Positions 41,172 to 50,101 of a stretch of DNA of 64,000 nucleotides are shown here, piece after piece. A program made the position numbers and the translations under genes. Source of the DNA: an archaeon (lineage in GTDB: Archaea > Thermoproteota > Nitrososphaeria > Nitrososphaerales > Gagatemarchaeaceae). Position 1 is the stretch's first letter, and the number at the start of each line of letters is the position of its first letter. The notes beneath the pieces are model-generated. The model saw only the letters and a list, made by a program, of their open reading frames with translations, did not search any database and was not told the origin of the DNA. The DNA lies in assembly GCA_021827865.1 (NCBI GenBank), contig JAKAUC010000013.1, positions 124,001 to 188,000 on the forward strand. Reading direction: 5' to 3'.

Positions 41172-42617
41172 TTGCGGAGGATAACCTCGAGGGCCGAGCT
41201 GGCTGCTTTTTCGAAGGACGCTGGGATATTCGCCATCGACCCGGCGAGGGCCTACGTCGCCGAATCTGAGGAGGAGGCGGCCCAGGCGGTCAGGGAGTCG
41301 GCGGACGACGGCCTCAGCGTGACCCCCAGGGGGGGCGGAACCTCGATCCCGTCGCAGTCTGTCGGATCCGGGGCCATACTTGTCCAGGCCAGGGCGTCCG
41401 TCCGGCTCGCCGGAGACGGCGTTGTCTGCGAGCCCGGGGTGATCAAGGCGGACCTCAACAGGGAGCTCTCGAAGTCAGGGAGGTGGATGCCGGTCGACCC
41501 GTCCAGCTACGCGAGCTGCACCGTGGGAGGGATGGTGGCGAACAACTCGTCGGGGGCGAGGACCCTGAAGTACGGGTCCACAGTGGACTATCTGAAAGGC
41601 GTCAGGGTGGTCCTCGCGGACGGGAGCGTCATGGCGGCGGGTCCCGTGACGGCCGAAGAGGCGATGTCCGGGGACAGGAGGACGGCGAGGGCGGCTTCCC
41701 TGATAGTGGAGAACGAAAAGGAGATCATGGAGGAGGCACCCAGGGTGACAAAGAACTCGTCGGGCTACAGGCTGGAGAAGGTTGCCCGGGCCGGGGCCCT
41801 CGACATCCAGAAGCTCTTCGCCGGGTCCGAGGGGACCCTCGGTGTGCTCACCGAGGCGACGCTGAAGACGAGGGGGAGGCCCAGGTGGAGGGTCCTGTTC
41901 GTGGCCGAGTCCACCCTCCAAGAGCTTGACGCCACCGCGGCCGCTTTCAGGAGCATCGCCCCGGCGGCCCTCGAATTGGTGGACAAGTCGGTGTTCCGCA
42001 GCGCCGGGGGGTGGGGGAGCGTCTCGAGGTTCTCGCGGTCGGAGAGCCCCTTCTTGGTCTTCTGCGAGCTCGACGGCGAAGAGGGGGGAGGGGCAGAGAG
42101 GGTGGAGGAAGCCGCGGGAGCGGTCGGCGGCCTTGAGCCTCTGGTGATGACGGACGAGGGGGAGATAGCGGCGGCTTGGGAGGTGCGGAACGCGACCCTG
42201 ACCTTGGCCCAGGACATGAAGAAGGGGGGCAGGCGCCCCGCCCCCGGGGTCGAGGACCTGGCCGTCCCCCAGGGGAGGCTCGGGGACCTCGTCAAGCTCC
42301 TGGTGGGCCAGTTCGAGCGGAGGGGGCTCGAGTACATCCTCTACGGGCATGCCGGGGACGCGAACCTCCACGCGAGGCCGCTGATGGACCTGAGCGAGCC
42401 GTCTGGCGTCAGGGCCAACGACGACCTGATGGAGGAGTGCTTCGAGGCCGTCTGGAAGATGGGAGGCTCCATGACCGGGGAGCATGGGGACGGGATGCTG
42501 AGGGCGAAGTACGTCCCCCGCCAGTATCCGCGGACCTACCATCTGATGGAGGAGCTCAAGCGGATCTTCGACCCGAAGGGGGTCATGAACCCCGGGGTCA
42601 AGATCGCCATGCCATAG
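41172..42617 (+). CDS. FAD-linked oxidase (GlcD/D-lactate dehydrogenase type)
   Basis: 481 residues. A PCMH FAD-binding domain has VTPRGGGTSIPSQSVG, SSYASCTVGGMVANNSSGAR and FAGSEGTLGVLTEATL. A C-terminal cap includes YILYGHAGDANLHARP and MTGEHGDGMLRAKY, with the metal and hydroxyacid-binding histidines. It oxidises a 2-hydroxy acid such as glycolate or D-lactate. TTG 41172 is used; the frame further upstream overlaps trm5 and is not family-like. No iron-sulfur CCG subunit is adjacent. Confidence 0.85.
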   Translation: MRRITSRAELAAFSKDAGIFAIDPARAYVAESEEEAAQAVRESADDGLSVTPRGGGTSIPSQSVGSGAILVQARASVRLAGDGVVCEPGVIKADLNRELSKSGRWMPVDPSSYASCTVGGMVANNSSGARTLKYGSTVDYLKGVRVVLADGSVMAAGPVTAEEAMSGDRRTARAASLIVENEKEIMEEAPRVTKNSSGYRLEKVARAGALDIQKLFAGSEGTLGVLTEATLKTRGRPRWRVLFVAESTLQELDATAAAFRSIAPAALELVDKSVFRSAGGWGSVSRFSRSESPFLVFCELDGEEGGGAERVEEAAGAVGGLEPLVMTDEGEIAAAWEVRNATLTLAQDMKKGGRRPAPGVEDLAVPQGRLGDLVKLLVGQFERRGLEYILYGHAGDANLHARPLMDLSEPSGVRANDDLMEECFEAVWKMGGSMTGEHGDGMLRAKYVPRQYPRTYHLMEELKRIFDPKGVMNPGVKIAMP

Positions 42618-43170
42618 CCGCCCTGGCGAGAAGCTTGGCGACCCTCACCGGCTCCGGGACCGACCCCTGCAGGGTGAAGGCGTCGAGGATTCCCTTGGCC
42701 TCACCCTCGTCCAGCCCCGCCGTCCTGACGAACACCCGGTGGCCGGTCTTGAGCTTCACCCCGGCCCTCTCGCCGAGCCGCCTGTACGCCTCCAGCTTCG
42801 TCTCCGCGCCTTCGGGGAAGTGACGCCTTATCGACGCCTCGATCCCTGAAGTCTCCTTGTAGGTCAGGCAGATGACCGGGAGCCTCGTCCTGGCGGAGAG
42901 CGCGTCCGCATCGACGATGTTGTAGAGGCTCAGGATGGCCCCGGAGACCAGGAGGACGTTGATGTCGTTCCTGCGGAGCCTCCTGACCAGCGAGGCGATG
43001 GACCGCGTGGCGTCGTCCCCCCCGACCTCGGTCTTCCCCAGGGCGACCCCGTCGACGACCGAGTCGCTCCGCATCACTACCCCGGCCAGTACCGACCTCT
43101 TCTGCCCCTGCCTGAAGCTCTCCGCGACGCCGAGGGCCCTTATCCCAGGCTTGTCGGGGTGGAGCCTCAT
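42598..43170 (-). CDS. DUF99 family protein (endonuclease V-like fold)
   Basis: 190 residues: MRLHPDKPGIRALGVAESF, then SVLAGVVMRSDSVVDGVALG, a central VLLVSGAILSLYNIVDADAL and LPVICLTYKE match DUF99, an archaeal family related in fold to endonuclease V. Function is not established. The ATG at 43170 is used; the upstream frame to 43650 runs through the ABC-2 permease in the wrong frame. It ends 20 bases inside the convergent oxidase gene. Confidence 0.78.
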   Translation of the reverse strand: MRLHPDKPGIRALGVAESFRQGQKRSVLAGVVMRSDSVVDGVALGKTEVGGDDATRSIASLVRRLRRNDINVLLVSGAILSLYNIVDADALSARTRLPVICLTYKETSGIEASIRRHFPEGAETKLEAYRRLGERAGVKLKTGHRVFVRTAGLDEGEAKGILDAFTLQGSVPEPVRVAKLLARAAMAWRS

Positions 43171-43178
43171 TGGGTTAC

Positions 43179-44027
43179 CTAGTACTCTTCGAACCTGCCT
43201 GTCCTGCGGGAGAGAGACTCGAAGCCGGTGAAGAGCGCGAAGCCGGAGACCATGACCAGTAGGGCGTCGAGCGACTCCCAGCCGATGATGCCGAGGATGG
43301 ACTGGAACGAAGCGCCGGCTATGGCCATCCTCACCGCCTCGGTCCCGTAGGTGAGGGGGATGACCCAGGCCACTGGCTGGAGCCAGACCGGGAGCTGGGA
43401 CACGGGGAAGTCGACCCCGCAGAGGAGCATGGTCACGAAGAGGAAGACGTTGGCCACTATCAGGGCCGTCCTCATGTAGAGCCCCACGGCGCTGATGAGG
43501 AGGCCGAAGGTGGTCATGGCTATCGCCGTAAGCATGACCACCACCGCTATCGCGAGGAAGTCCGCCTGGGCGAAGCTCACGCCGAAGATCGTCGCAGCGT
43601 AGAGCAACCCGGCCGCAGCTATCAGCGCGGAGAGGAGGACCTGGAACCACGCCCTGCCGATGAAGAGGGCCACCCTGTTAGCTGGGGTCACCATGGTGCT
43701 CGGGAGGGTCCCCTGCCACTTGTCTTGGGAGGTGATGTTCGCCACTGCGAACACCGCCGAGAAAGACATCGCCTGGATGGCGTTCCCTATGACTATGAAC
43801 TGGGTCGCCGCGAGCGGGTAGCGCAGGTACACCGAGAGGAAGGCGAAGAACCCGATCTGGGCTATGGGGGTTATGAAGATCTGCATGATCCACATCTCCC
43901 AGCTGTCCCAGATGATGAGCCCCTTCCTGCCGAAGAAGAACGCGCCCTTGAAGACGCGGTACGCCATCTGGAGCCGCGACTCCGCGCTCAGCACCCGGGG
44001 GTCTTCAGTATTCTTCAAGTGTCCCAA
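43179..44027 (-). CDS. ABC-2 type permease, subunit 2
   Basis: 282 residues with six hydrophobic segments and the ABC-2 pattern (WQGTLPSTMVTPANRVALFIGR, VIPLTYGTEAVRMA). It forms the membrane channel of an exporter with the neighbouring permease and ATPase. It overlaps the upstream permease gene by 23 bases. Both end with similar tails (RRTGRFEEY, KKIGTLEEY), showing that they are paralogues. Confidence 0.85.
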   Translation of the reverse strand: MGHLKNTEDPRVLSAESRLQMAYRVFKGAFFFGRKGLIIWDSWEMWIMQIFITPIAQIGFFAFLSVYLRYPLAATQFIVIGNAIQAMSFSAVFAVANITSQDKWQGTLPSTMVTPANRVALFIGRAWFQVLLSALIAAAGLLYAATIFGVSFAQADFLAIAVVVMLTAIAMTTFGLLISAVGLYMRTALIVANVFLFVTMLLCGVDFPVSQLPVWLQPVAWVIPLTYGTEAVRMAIAGASFQSILGIIGWESLDALLVMVSGFALFTGFESLSRRTGRFEEY

Positions 44028-44847
44028 TCTTCTTTGCGTAGGCTTCGACCCGCTTGAACAGGAAGAATGCGAGGAAAAGGTAGGCGAATGTCTCGACCGC
44101 CATGATGGCCATGTCCTCCCAGTAGGTGGTCGGGAGCCCGACGTAGTTGGGCAGGGCGGCGATCCTGATGGCGTCTATCCCCCAGGTCGGGGCGAGCAGG
44201 AAGGCGAACGGGAGGTAGACGATTGGCAGGAGGATCACGGGGAACATCGTCCCCGTCGCGATGTACACTGGGATCTCCATGGAGTTGGTTATGAAGCCCC
44301 CCTTGCGCGAGAGGAGCAGGACGGTCGTCATGAGGAGGCCGAAGGTCGAGAGCGAGAGGAACGTGGACACCGAAGCCAGGAAGAACGCCGGCGGGTTGAC
44401 GATCGTGAACCCGGTCCTGAACCAGGCGATCCCGATTACCAGTATGAAGACGGCGGTCAGCACCCCCTGGAAGGTGTTGAACAGCACCCTGCCCAGCGCG
44501 ATCCAGGAGAGCGGTATGGGCGCGGCCAGGGTCGACTCCATCGTCCCGTTCCACCTGTCGAAGCCTATCGAGTTGGCCGACGCGTAGATGGTCGTCCCCC
44601 ACATCCCCATGAGGCCCGAGCCGAGGACGAGGTAAAGGAGGAAGTAGCCGCCCGATGTCTGTCCGTTGAAGAGCTCGAAGGCTACGAGGGTGAATATGAA
44701 CGGGGCTATGATGTTCGGGATGATCCACTGGGGGTCCGCGAAGAAGAGCCTGCTGGTGAGGAAAATCGAGGCCCTCAGCACCTGTATCCTCTTCCCCAGG
44801 TACCCCTCCGTCCTCTTGCCCGGGGTAAGGTCCTGCATCGTCGGCAT
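44005..44847 (-). CDS. ABC-2 type permease, subunit 1
   Basis: 280 residues, six hydrophobic segments, with RWNGTMESTLAAPIPLSWIA and APTWGIDAIRIA typical of the family. It starts at the base where the ATPase gene ends. Together with 43179-44027 it would make a heterodimeric exporter for a lipid, drug or polysaccharide; cargo unknown. Confidence 0.85.
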   Translation of the reverse strand: MPTMQDLTPGKRTEGYLGKRIQVLRASIFLTSRLFFADPQWIIPNIIAPFIFTLVAFELFNGQTSGGYFLLYLVLGSGLMGMWGTTIYASANSIGFDRWNGTMESTLAAPIPLSWIALGRVLFNTFQGVLTAVFILVIGIAWFRTGFTIVNPPAFFLASVSTFLSLSTFGLLMTTVLLLSRKGGFITNSMEIPVYIATGTMFPVILLPIVYLPFAFLLAPTWGIDAIRIAALPNYVGLPTTYWEDMAIMAVETFAYLFLAFFLFKRVEAYAKKIGTLEEY

Positions 44848-45854
44848 TACTCTTCCACCAGCCTGAGGTAGGCGTCCTCCAGGGTCGGCTCCTTTATCGT
44901 CCTGTCGATGATCTTGGCCCCCTGCGGCAGCGCCGCGACGACCTGGGGTAGCAGGTCGGCGCCCATGGGCGTCTGCACCCTGACCGACTGCTCCTCTGAG
45001 TCCAGGTCAGCGACCACCCTGACCACGTTGGGGAGCTTCCTGAGCGCCTCCACGTACTCCATGGTCGCCCCGTAGGTCCTGAGGTCGATGACAGAGATGT
45101 CCCTGACCATGTTCTTCAGCTCGGACGGGGTGTCCAGGGCGACTATCTTCCCCTTCGAGATGACCCCTACCCGCTGGCAGAGCTCCTCCGCCTCGAACAT
45201 GTAGTGCGTGGTCAGCAGTATCGTCTTCCCCTGCGCCTTCAGCTCACGCACCATGGTGCGGATGTCCCTGGCCCCGGCCGGGTCGAGGCCTATCGTGGGC
45301 TCGTCGAGGAATATCAGCTCCGGGTCGTGGACCAGGGCCTTCGCTATGTGGAGCCTCTGCTTCATCCCCCTCGAGTACTTCTCCACCTTCTCCTGGGCCC
45401 TGTCGGCCAGGCCTACCACCTCGAGCAGCTGCGGGATCCTCTTCTTCGCGACCCCTGATTCCACCCCGTAGAGGTCGGAGAAGTAGCGGAGGTTGTCCAT
45501 CGCCGAGACCCTGTTGTACAGCCCTCTCTCCCCGCCGAAGACTATACCAATCCTGCGCCTGATCGCGTAGAGGTCCTTCCTGACGTCGAGGCCGAGTATC
45601 TTCGCCTCGCCGCCGGTCGGGGTGAGGAGCGTGGTGAGAATCTTGATGGTCGTGGTCTTCCCTGCGCCGTTGGGCCCGATCAGCCCGAAAAGCTCTCCTT
45701 CCCCGACCTGAAAGTCGACGCCAGAGAGGGCCCAGGTGGTCCTGCTGACCCCTCCGAAGAAGTTCCTGGTGGTATACTGCCTAGTAAGCCCTTTGACCGA
45801 AACGGCCCATTCTGACGACTCCGCGGATCCTGGCTCCTGGTCCAATACCTGCAA
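44847..45854 (-). CDS. ABC exporter ATPase (DrrA-like)
   Basis: 335 residues. Walker A GPNGAGKTTTIKIL, signature YSRGMKQR (in place of LSGGQ, common in this subfamily), Walker B LIFLDEPTIGLDP and the switch His in LLTTHYMFE. A C-terminal domain of about 90 residues is typical for DrrA/NatA-like exporters. It is the first gene of the three-gene exporter operon. Confidence 0.9.
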   Translation of the reverse strand: MQVLDQEPGSAESSEWAVSVKGLTRQYTTRNFFGGVSRTTWALSGVDFQVGEGELFGLIGPNGAGKTTTIKILTTLLTPTGGEAKILGLDVRKDLYAIRRRIGIVFGGERGLYNRVSAMDNLRYFSDLYGVESGVAKKRIPQLLEVVGLADRAQEKVEKYSRGMKQRLHIAKALVHDPELIFLDEPTIGLDPAGARDIRTMVRELKAQGKTILLTTHYMFEAEELCQRVGVISKGKIVALDTPSELKNMVRDISVIDLRTYGATMEYVEALRKLPNVVRVVADLDSEEQSVRVQTPMGADLLPQVVAALPQGAKIIDRTIKEPTLEDAYLRLVEE

Positions 45855-45967
45855 TGGCTCCCGTGAATCGCTACCAGCCCTGCAGGGTATGAAAGCGTTG
45901 TCCCCGAAGACCGCGAGGAGAGGGGGGCCGCCCGAAACTGTTCGGCTGGGGATGACGAGAAACCCAC

Positions 45968-45975
45968 CCTTTTAT
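45968..45975 (+). promoter_or_regulatory. TATA box of the PPC-domain gene
   Basis: CTTTTATC is centred about 26 bases before GTG 45997, which supports that start and a leaderless transcript. Confidence 0.45.
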
Positions 45976-45996
45976 CGGGCGGAGCCTTCGGGGCCC

Positions 45997-46398
45997 GTGT
46001 TGGCGAAGATGCGCTCTCTCAGGGCTGGGACGAGGATCCCCGAAGGGATACTCACGGCCGCAGTCGAGGACAAGGTGGCCACCGCCCTCCTGGCTGGGAT
46101 AGGAGGGGTGCGGGAGGTCAAACTGGCGTACTACGACCAGAAGGAGAAGAAGTACCAAGAGAAGACGTTCCACGGGCAGATGGAGCTCACCAGCCTGGTC
46201 GGGAACGTGACCATGAAGGACGGGGCGCCGTTCCTCCACGCCCACGGCACCTTCGCGAGGAGGGACTACTCGGTCATCGGCGGGCACGTCGTGTCGGCCG
46301 TGGTCTCTCCTCTCCTGGAGTTCGTCCTCACCCCCACCGAGAACACTGCGGTGCGGGAGTTCAACGAGTCCCTCGGGCTCTACGTGATCCGCGGCTAG
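45997..46398 (+). CDS. PPC/DUF296 domain DNA-binding-like protein
   Basis: 133 residues. The PPC fold is shown by GILTAAVEDKVATALL, then GQMELTSLVGNVTMKDGAPFLHAHGTF, then VIGGHVVSAVVSPLLEFVL, with the conserved LHAH and GGH histidines that can bind metal. Stand-alone PPC proteins of prokaryotes form trimers; plant relatives add AT-hooks. Role in this archaeon unknown. ATG 46009 is an alternative start. Confidence 0.8.
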   Translation: MLAKMRSLRAGTRIPEGILTAAVEDKVATALLAGIGGVREVKLAYYDQKEKKYQEKTFHGQMELTSLVGNVTMKDGAPFLHAHGTFARRDYSVIGGHVVSAVVSPLLEFVLTPTENTAVREFNESLGLYVIRG

Positions 46399-46450
46399 GC
46401 GTCGCCGCGGGACGGCCTCGGGAGCGAGGGCCCCCGGACCCTGCATCGTG

Positions 46451-46456
46451 TTTAAG
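46451..46456 (+). promoter_or_regulatory. TATA-like box before candidate small RNA
   Basis: TTTAAG lies about 27 bases before the GCCCTC that opens the candidate RNA at 46481. No coding frame follows it closely. Confidence 0.35.
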
Positions 46457-46480
46457 AGCAGACGCGGGGCCGCAGCTCTC

Positions 46481-46548
46481 GCCCTCGATGACTGAACAGA
46501 GTTACGGGATTAGGTCAAGATGACCTGAAGGCATTAGGCTGAGAGGGC
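46481..46548 (+). ncRNA. Candidate small RNA, C/D-box-like
   Basis: Begins GCCCTC and ends GAGGGC, a perfect 6-bp terminal stem. Inside, GATGA follows the 5' strand and CTGA precedes the 3' strand, as boxes C and D of archaeal C/D guides do. An internal AAGATGA is a near match to box C'. The outer box C (TCGATGA) differs from RTGATGA at two positions and no clear D' box precedes C', so the class is uncertain. A TATA box sits at the right distance upstream. Confidence 0.35.
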
Positions 46549-46610
46549 ATGCGAGCCTGCACGCAGCCGACGGCGGTCGTCCCGAGCTATTACGCTCGCT
46601 GGCTGCCGGG

Positions 46611-46850
46611 CTAGTCGGCCCGGGCGAGCCGAATCGCGACCGCAGACGCGATCAAAGCGAACACCGAGAAGACCACCAGGAAGGTCATCCCGGCGGCGAA
46701 GCTCTGGGAGTTGGCGCAGGCGAGGATGTCGTTCGGAGGCGGCGAGTGGCTGCACCAGTAGCTCTCTTGCCCCCCGGCGTACACGGCCCCGGCTATCGAC
46801 CCGGCCGCGAGGGCAACGAAGAACAATGGTATGGCTGCCAGCCTCGTCAA
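46611..46850 (-). CDS. Small two-helix membrane protein
   Basis: 79 residues: AAIPLFFVALAAGSIAGAVY and MTFLVVFSVFALIASAVAIR are membrane helices joined by a loop with two cysteines (YWCSHSP, ILACANS) that may form a disulfide outside. TTG 46850 has GGAGG about 7 bases before it. An in-frame TTG at 46871 is possible. Not recognised. Confidence 0.5.
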   Translation of the reverse strand: MTRLAAIPLFFVALAAGSIAGAVYAGGQESYWCSHSPPPNDILACANSQSFAAGMTFLVVFSVFALIASAVAIRLARAD

Positions 46851-46966
46851 GCCCCTCCTCCCTGCCGTCAAGCCCCAGGGCCCCAGGGGGCGGGCAGATA
46901 GCCGTTGCCAGGCGGGCCGTGGAGTTCCGAGGCGCCCGTCATGCGGCTTGCCGAGGCCCTGGCGCG

Positions 46967-47902
46967 TCACAGGCCAGAGAGCGGGAGGTCGAGGACTGTG
47001 ATGAGGCCGGCCCTCGCCTTGCCGATCCGCTCGACCGCGTGTACCGCCATGGCGACCGTCGCCGAGTCCCCGAAGACCCCCTTCTCGAACCTGATCTTGA
47101 TCACCGGGTCGCCGGTCACTTCGATGACATCGAAGTCGGCTGAGGTGGTCGTCATCTCGAGGTCGAGGCGTATCACGCAGTCCCCCGCCTTCCCCTCGGC
47201 GAACTGCCTCACCCCCATCACGTAGTCCTCGGAGCCAAGCACGGGGAACGTCCCCTCGCTGGCCCCTTCGAGCTTCCACCCCAACGAAAGGGCCACGAGG
47301 TGCGCCGACTCGACGAGCCCGATTTGGCCGATCTTTCCTTCGGCGCGCTCCTTCTCGAACTTCGCCCTGCTGAGACCGACCCCCACCCTCTTGTGGAGCT
47401 GCTGGCGCCTATGGGAGACGTCGACGCTGCGGACCACGTGTATGCGGGTGGGGTTCTTGGACGCCGACGCCACCACCGCCGGGACCCAGTCCATGACGAA
47501 CCCGGGGTTCGCTCCCACCCCGACGAGGGTCACCCCCTTCTCCTTCGCGATGGCATCGAGCTTCCCCGCTTCGTCCCCAGCTGCGTGGCTGGGGTACACC
47601 ATCTCCTCGGCGGTGGTTACTACGTCCAGCCCCGCCGAGAGGAGGTGGGCTATGTCCCCGGCCACGTCCTCCACCCGGGACCCGGCTGCGAACACTGCGA
47701 CGTCGGCGTCAGCCAGGGGGGCGGACTGGACGGACTGGTGGACCCTCACCCCGACAGGGAACCCGGTGAGCTCGGCCACGGTCTTCCCCGCCTTGGCAGG
47801 GTCGGCGTCGATGACCCCCGCGACTGTGTGCCCCCTTTCGACGAGGTGCTTTAGGACCTCGGTGCCCACCGTGCCCATCCCGCACAGGACGACCCTGACC
47901 AA
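46967..47902 (-). CDS. DapB/2,4-diaminopentanoate dehydrogenase-like oxidoreductase
   Basis: 311 residues. The N-terminal Rossmann fold VRVVLCGMGTVGTEV is followed by ADADVAVFAAGS, LDVVTTAEEMVYP and a long C-terminal domain with VGVGANPGFVMDWVP and DVSHRRQQLHKRVGVG, the pattern of Ord-type dehydrogenases related to dihydrodipicolinate reductase. Ord acts in ornithine fermentation, but relatives have unknown substrates. TTG 47902 lies about 27 bases after ATTATTAG. LysA is close by (48828), so a lysine-pathway role is possible but unproven. Confidence 0.75.
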   Translation of the reverse strand: MVRVVLCGMGTVGTEVLKHLVERGHTVAGVIDADPAKAGKTVAELTGFPVGVRVHQSVQSAPLADADVAVFAAGSRVEDVAGDIAHLLSAGLDVVTTAEEMVYPSHAAGDEAGKLDAIAKEKGVTLVGVGANPGFVMDWVPAVVASASKNPTRIHVVRSVDVSHRRQQLHKRVGVGLSRAKFEKERAEGKIGQIGLVESAHLVALSLGWKLEGASEGTFPVLGSEDYVMGVRQFAEGKAGDCVIRLDLEMTTTSADFDVIEVTGDPVIKIRFEKGVFGDSATVAMAVHAVERIGKARAGLITVLDLPLSGL

Positions 47903-47923
47903 TGCCCCGAGGCGGGGCCCGGC

Positions 47924-47931
47924 GTCTAATA
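47924..47931 (-). promoter_or_regulatory. TATA-like box of the DapB/Ord-like gene
   Basis: The minus strand reads ATTATTAG about 26 bases before TTG 47902, supporting that start. Confidence 0.4.
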
Positions 47932-48033
47932 ATGGATTCCACGGGTCCGCCGTGGGGCGCCCCGGCTCTTCCATCTCCACAGGACGAAAACGGTCGGGAT
48001 GGGACGGGCGGCCCAGCCCAGACCCTTCGACCA

Positions 48034-48756
48034 TCAGGCACGTCCGCCGGTGAAATCCGCGCCCTCGAAGCGCCGGATGCCCTGGAGGATTCCGAGAAGG
48101 CGCTTGGAGTATCCGCTCCCGTCCGCCAGGTCGGTGATCGAGACCCCTCCGTGGCTGAGGTTGGCGTGGACAATCTTCTTCGCCCCCAGGTAGACGGCCA
48201 CGTGGCCCGTGAAGAACACGAGGTCCCCCCTCCTAGCGGCCTCGAAGCCATTCACCGCCTCCCCGGCGTCCCTCTGCCACCCGGCGTTCCTCGGGAGCTC
48301 GATGCATGAGTAGCGGAACAGCCTCTGGGTGAACCCTGAGCAGTCGTAGCCGAAGTCCGAGGTACCCCCCCAGAGGTACGGCACGCCGAGGAAGTCCCCG
48401 GCGAGGCTCGTCGGGTCTGCTCCCCTGTCGACCGGGACGAGGAGCTTTCGCGGGACCTTGAGGCGCTTCGCCTCCCCCTCGCTCAGATAGGAGCCGAAGG
48501 GGAGCTGGAGGCCGCCGGCTCGGTGCCTCTCCGCCATCTTGTACGCCCTGTCCCCGTCCAGGTCTCCGACGAGGGACTTCTGCACGTAGCCTTCGTACCG
48601 GTCCCTACCCACGGCCCTGTAATAGTCCTCCTCCGAGCCGAGGATCCGGACCTCCTCCCCGTAGATCAGCTGTGAAATTCGCTCAGACCTGAACTTCGGT
48701 TTGTGCCTCAGGTCCGCGACGCCGACCGCTATCCCCTTCACGCGGCTTCGGCCCAT
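48034..48756 (-). CDS. NlpC/P60 family peptidase with SH3-like domain
   Basis: 240 residues. An SH3-like N-terminus (VADLRHKPKFRSERISQLIYG) precedes a papain-like NlpC/P60 domain: Cys in YDCSGFTQRLF, first His in TGHVAVYLG and a further His in IVHANLSHGG. Such enzymes cut gamma-D-glutamyl-diaminopimelate or related bonds. No signal peptide is seen, and archaea lack murein, so the target is unclear; it may act on imported or foreign peptides. Confidence 0.85.
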   Translation of the reverse strand: MGRSRVKGIAVGVADLRHKPKFRSERISQLIYGEEVRILGSEEDYYRAVGRDRYEGYVQKSLVGDLDGDRAYKMAERHRAGGLQLPFGSYLSEGEAKRLKVPRKLLVPVDRGADPTSLAGDFLGVPYLWGGTSDFGYDCSGFTQRLFRYSCIELPRNAGWQRDAGEAVNGFEAARRGDLVFFTGHVAVYLGAKKIVHANLSHGGVSITDLADGSGYSKRLLGILQGIRRFEGADFTGGRA

Positions 48757-48827
48757 GGGGACGTTTTAACCGTTGGTCGGCCTGGCTTGGGCAACGGAGA
48801 AATAGAGACGGCCCCAGCATCGGTCGA

Positions 48828-50087
48828 ATGGACAGCAGGCGGCCGCACCTGGACGTCGGGAAGGCCTCGCTGAGGATCGGAGGGGTCGAAGCCAAGTCGC
48901 TGGCAGAGAAGTATGGGACCCCGCTCTACGTCACCGACGTCGGCAGGCTGGCTGCGAGGTTCAGGGAGGCGAAGTCCGAGCTCTCGTCGAGGTACGGGGA
49001 CGCCCTGGTCGCGTTCGCCTACAAGTCGAACTCCACGACACCGGTGGTAAGGACCCTCGCAAGGATGGGAGCGGGGGCGACCGTCGTGTCCGTCGCCGGA
49101 GTAGAGCTGGCCAGGAAGGCAGGGGTGTCGCCTGGGGACATCGTCCTGGACGGCCCCAGCAAGTCGAAGGAAGAGCTGGCTGCCGGCATCAGGGCAGGGG
49201 TGGGGATGATCAACGCCGAGTCGGTGCAGGAGGCCATGGACGTCGAGGCCCTGTGCCGCACCCTCGGGTCCAGGGGGGTGCGCCTCGGGTTCAGGGTCAA
49301 CTTCGGGATAAGGGCAGAGACCCACGCAGGGTTGGCCACCGGAGGGAGAGAGCACAAGTTCGGGGTCGCGAGAGGCGAGGTGGTGAAGTTCTGCAGGGAC
49401 TGGGCCCCGAGATTCAGGTTCGCCAGGGTAGCGGGGCTCCACTCCCACATCGGGTCCCAGGTCTCCGACGCCGACGTCTTCCGGAGGCAGACGGAGGAGA
49501 TGGTCGGCCTGGCGGAGGAGCTCGAGGCCCTCGGGACCGACGTGAGGGAGTTCAACTTCGGGGGAGGGCTCGGGGTCCCATACAGGAAGGAGGACCCGGA
49601 GCTGGCCATCGGCGACTACGCCGACGCGACGGCGGGGGCCTTTGCCAGGTCGCGCTGGGCTGGGAGGGCCAGGCTGGTCTTCGAGCTCGGGAGGTGGGTG
49701 GTAGCAGACTCCACCGTCCTCCTCACGAGGGTGAACTACGTGAAGGCTGCAGGGAAGATTCGCTGGGCCCTGGTCGACGCCGGGATGAACGACTTTCTCA
49801 GGCCCGCCCTCTACGGCGCCCACCACGAGATAGTCCCGGCTTGGACCGCGTCGGCGAAGCGGTCGGCCGCGTCCTACGACGTCGCCGGGCCGGTCTGCGA
49901 GTCCACGGACGTGTTCGGCAGGGGGAGGCGGCTCGGGGTCAGCCTGGCCCAGGGGGACCTGCTTGCAATCCTCGACGTGGGGGCCTACGGCTTCTCGATG
50001 TCGAGCACATACAACATGAGACCCCTCGCCGCTGTTGCGACCGTGGAGAAGCGCAGGAGCGCCCTCGCGTCTCCCCGCAGGCTCTGA
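48828..50087 (+). CDS. lysA: Diaminopimelate decarboxylase
   Basis: 419 residues. Makes L-lysine from meso-diaminopimelate. PLP-binding Lys in AFAYKSNST, GLHSHIGSQ, FGGGLGVPY, substrate-binding CESTDVFG and GAYGFSMSSTYNMRP identify alanine racemase-fold decarboxylases of the LysA group. AGAAATAGAG near 48799-48808 is about 25 bases upstream. Presence of LysA implies the diaminopimelate route for lysine. Confidence 0.88.
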   Translation: MDSRRPHLDVGKASLRIGGVEAKSLAEKYGTPLYVTDVGRLAARFREAKSELSSRYGDALVAFAYKSNSTTPVVRTLARMGAGATVVSVAGVELARKAGVSPGDIVLDGPSKSKEELAAGIRAGVGMINAESVQEAMDVEALCRTLGSRGVRLGFRVNFGIRAETHAGLATGGREHKFGVARGEVVKFCRDWAPRFRFARVAGLHSHIGSQVSDADVFRRQTEEMVGLAEELEALGTDVREFNFGGGLGVPYRKEDPELAIGDYADATAGAFARSRWAGRARLVFELGRWVVADSTVLLTRVNYVKAAGKIRWALVDAGMNDFLRPALYGAHHEIVPAWTASAKRSAASYDVAGPVCESTDVFGRGRRLGVSLAQGDLLAILDVGAYGFSMSSTYNMRPLAAVATVEKRRSALASPRRL

Positions 50088-50101
50088 CCGACGGTCAGGG
50101 G

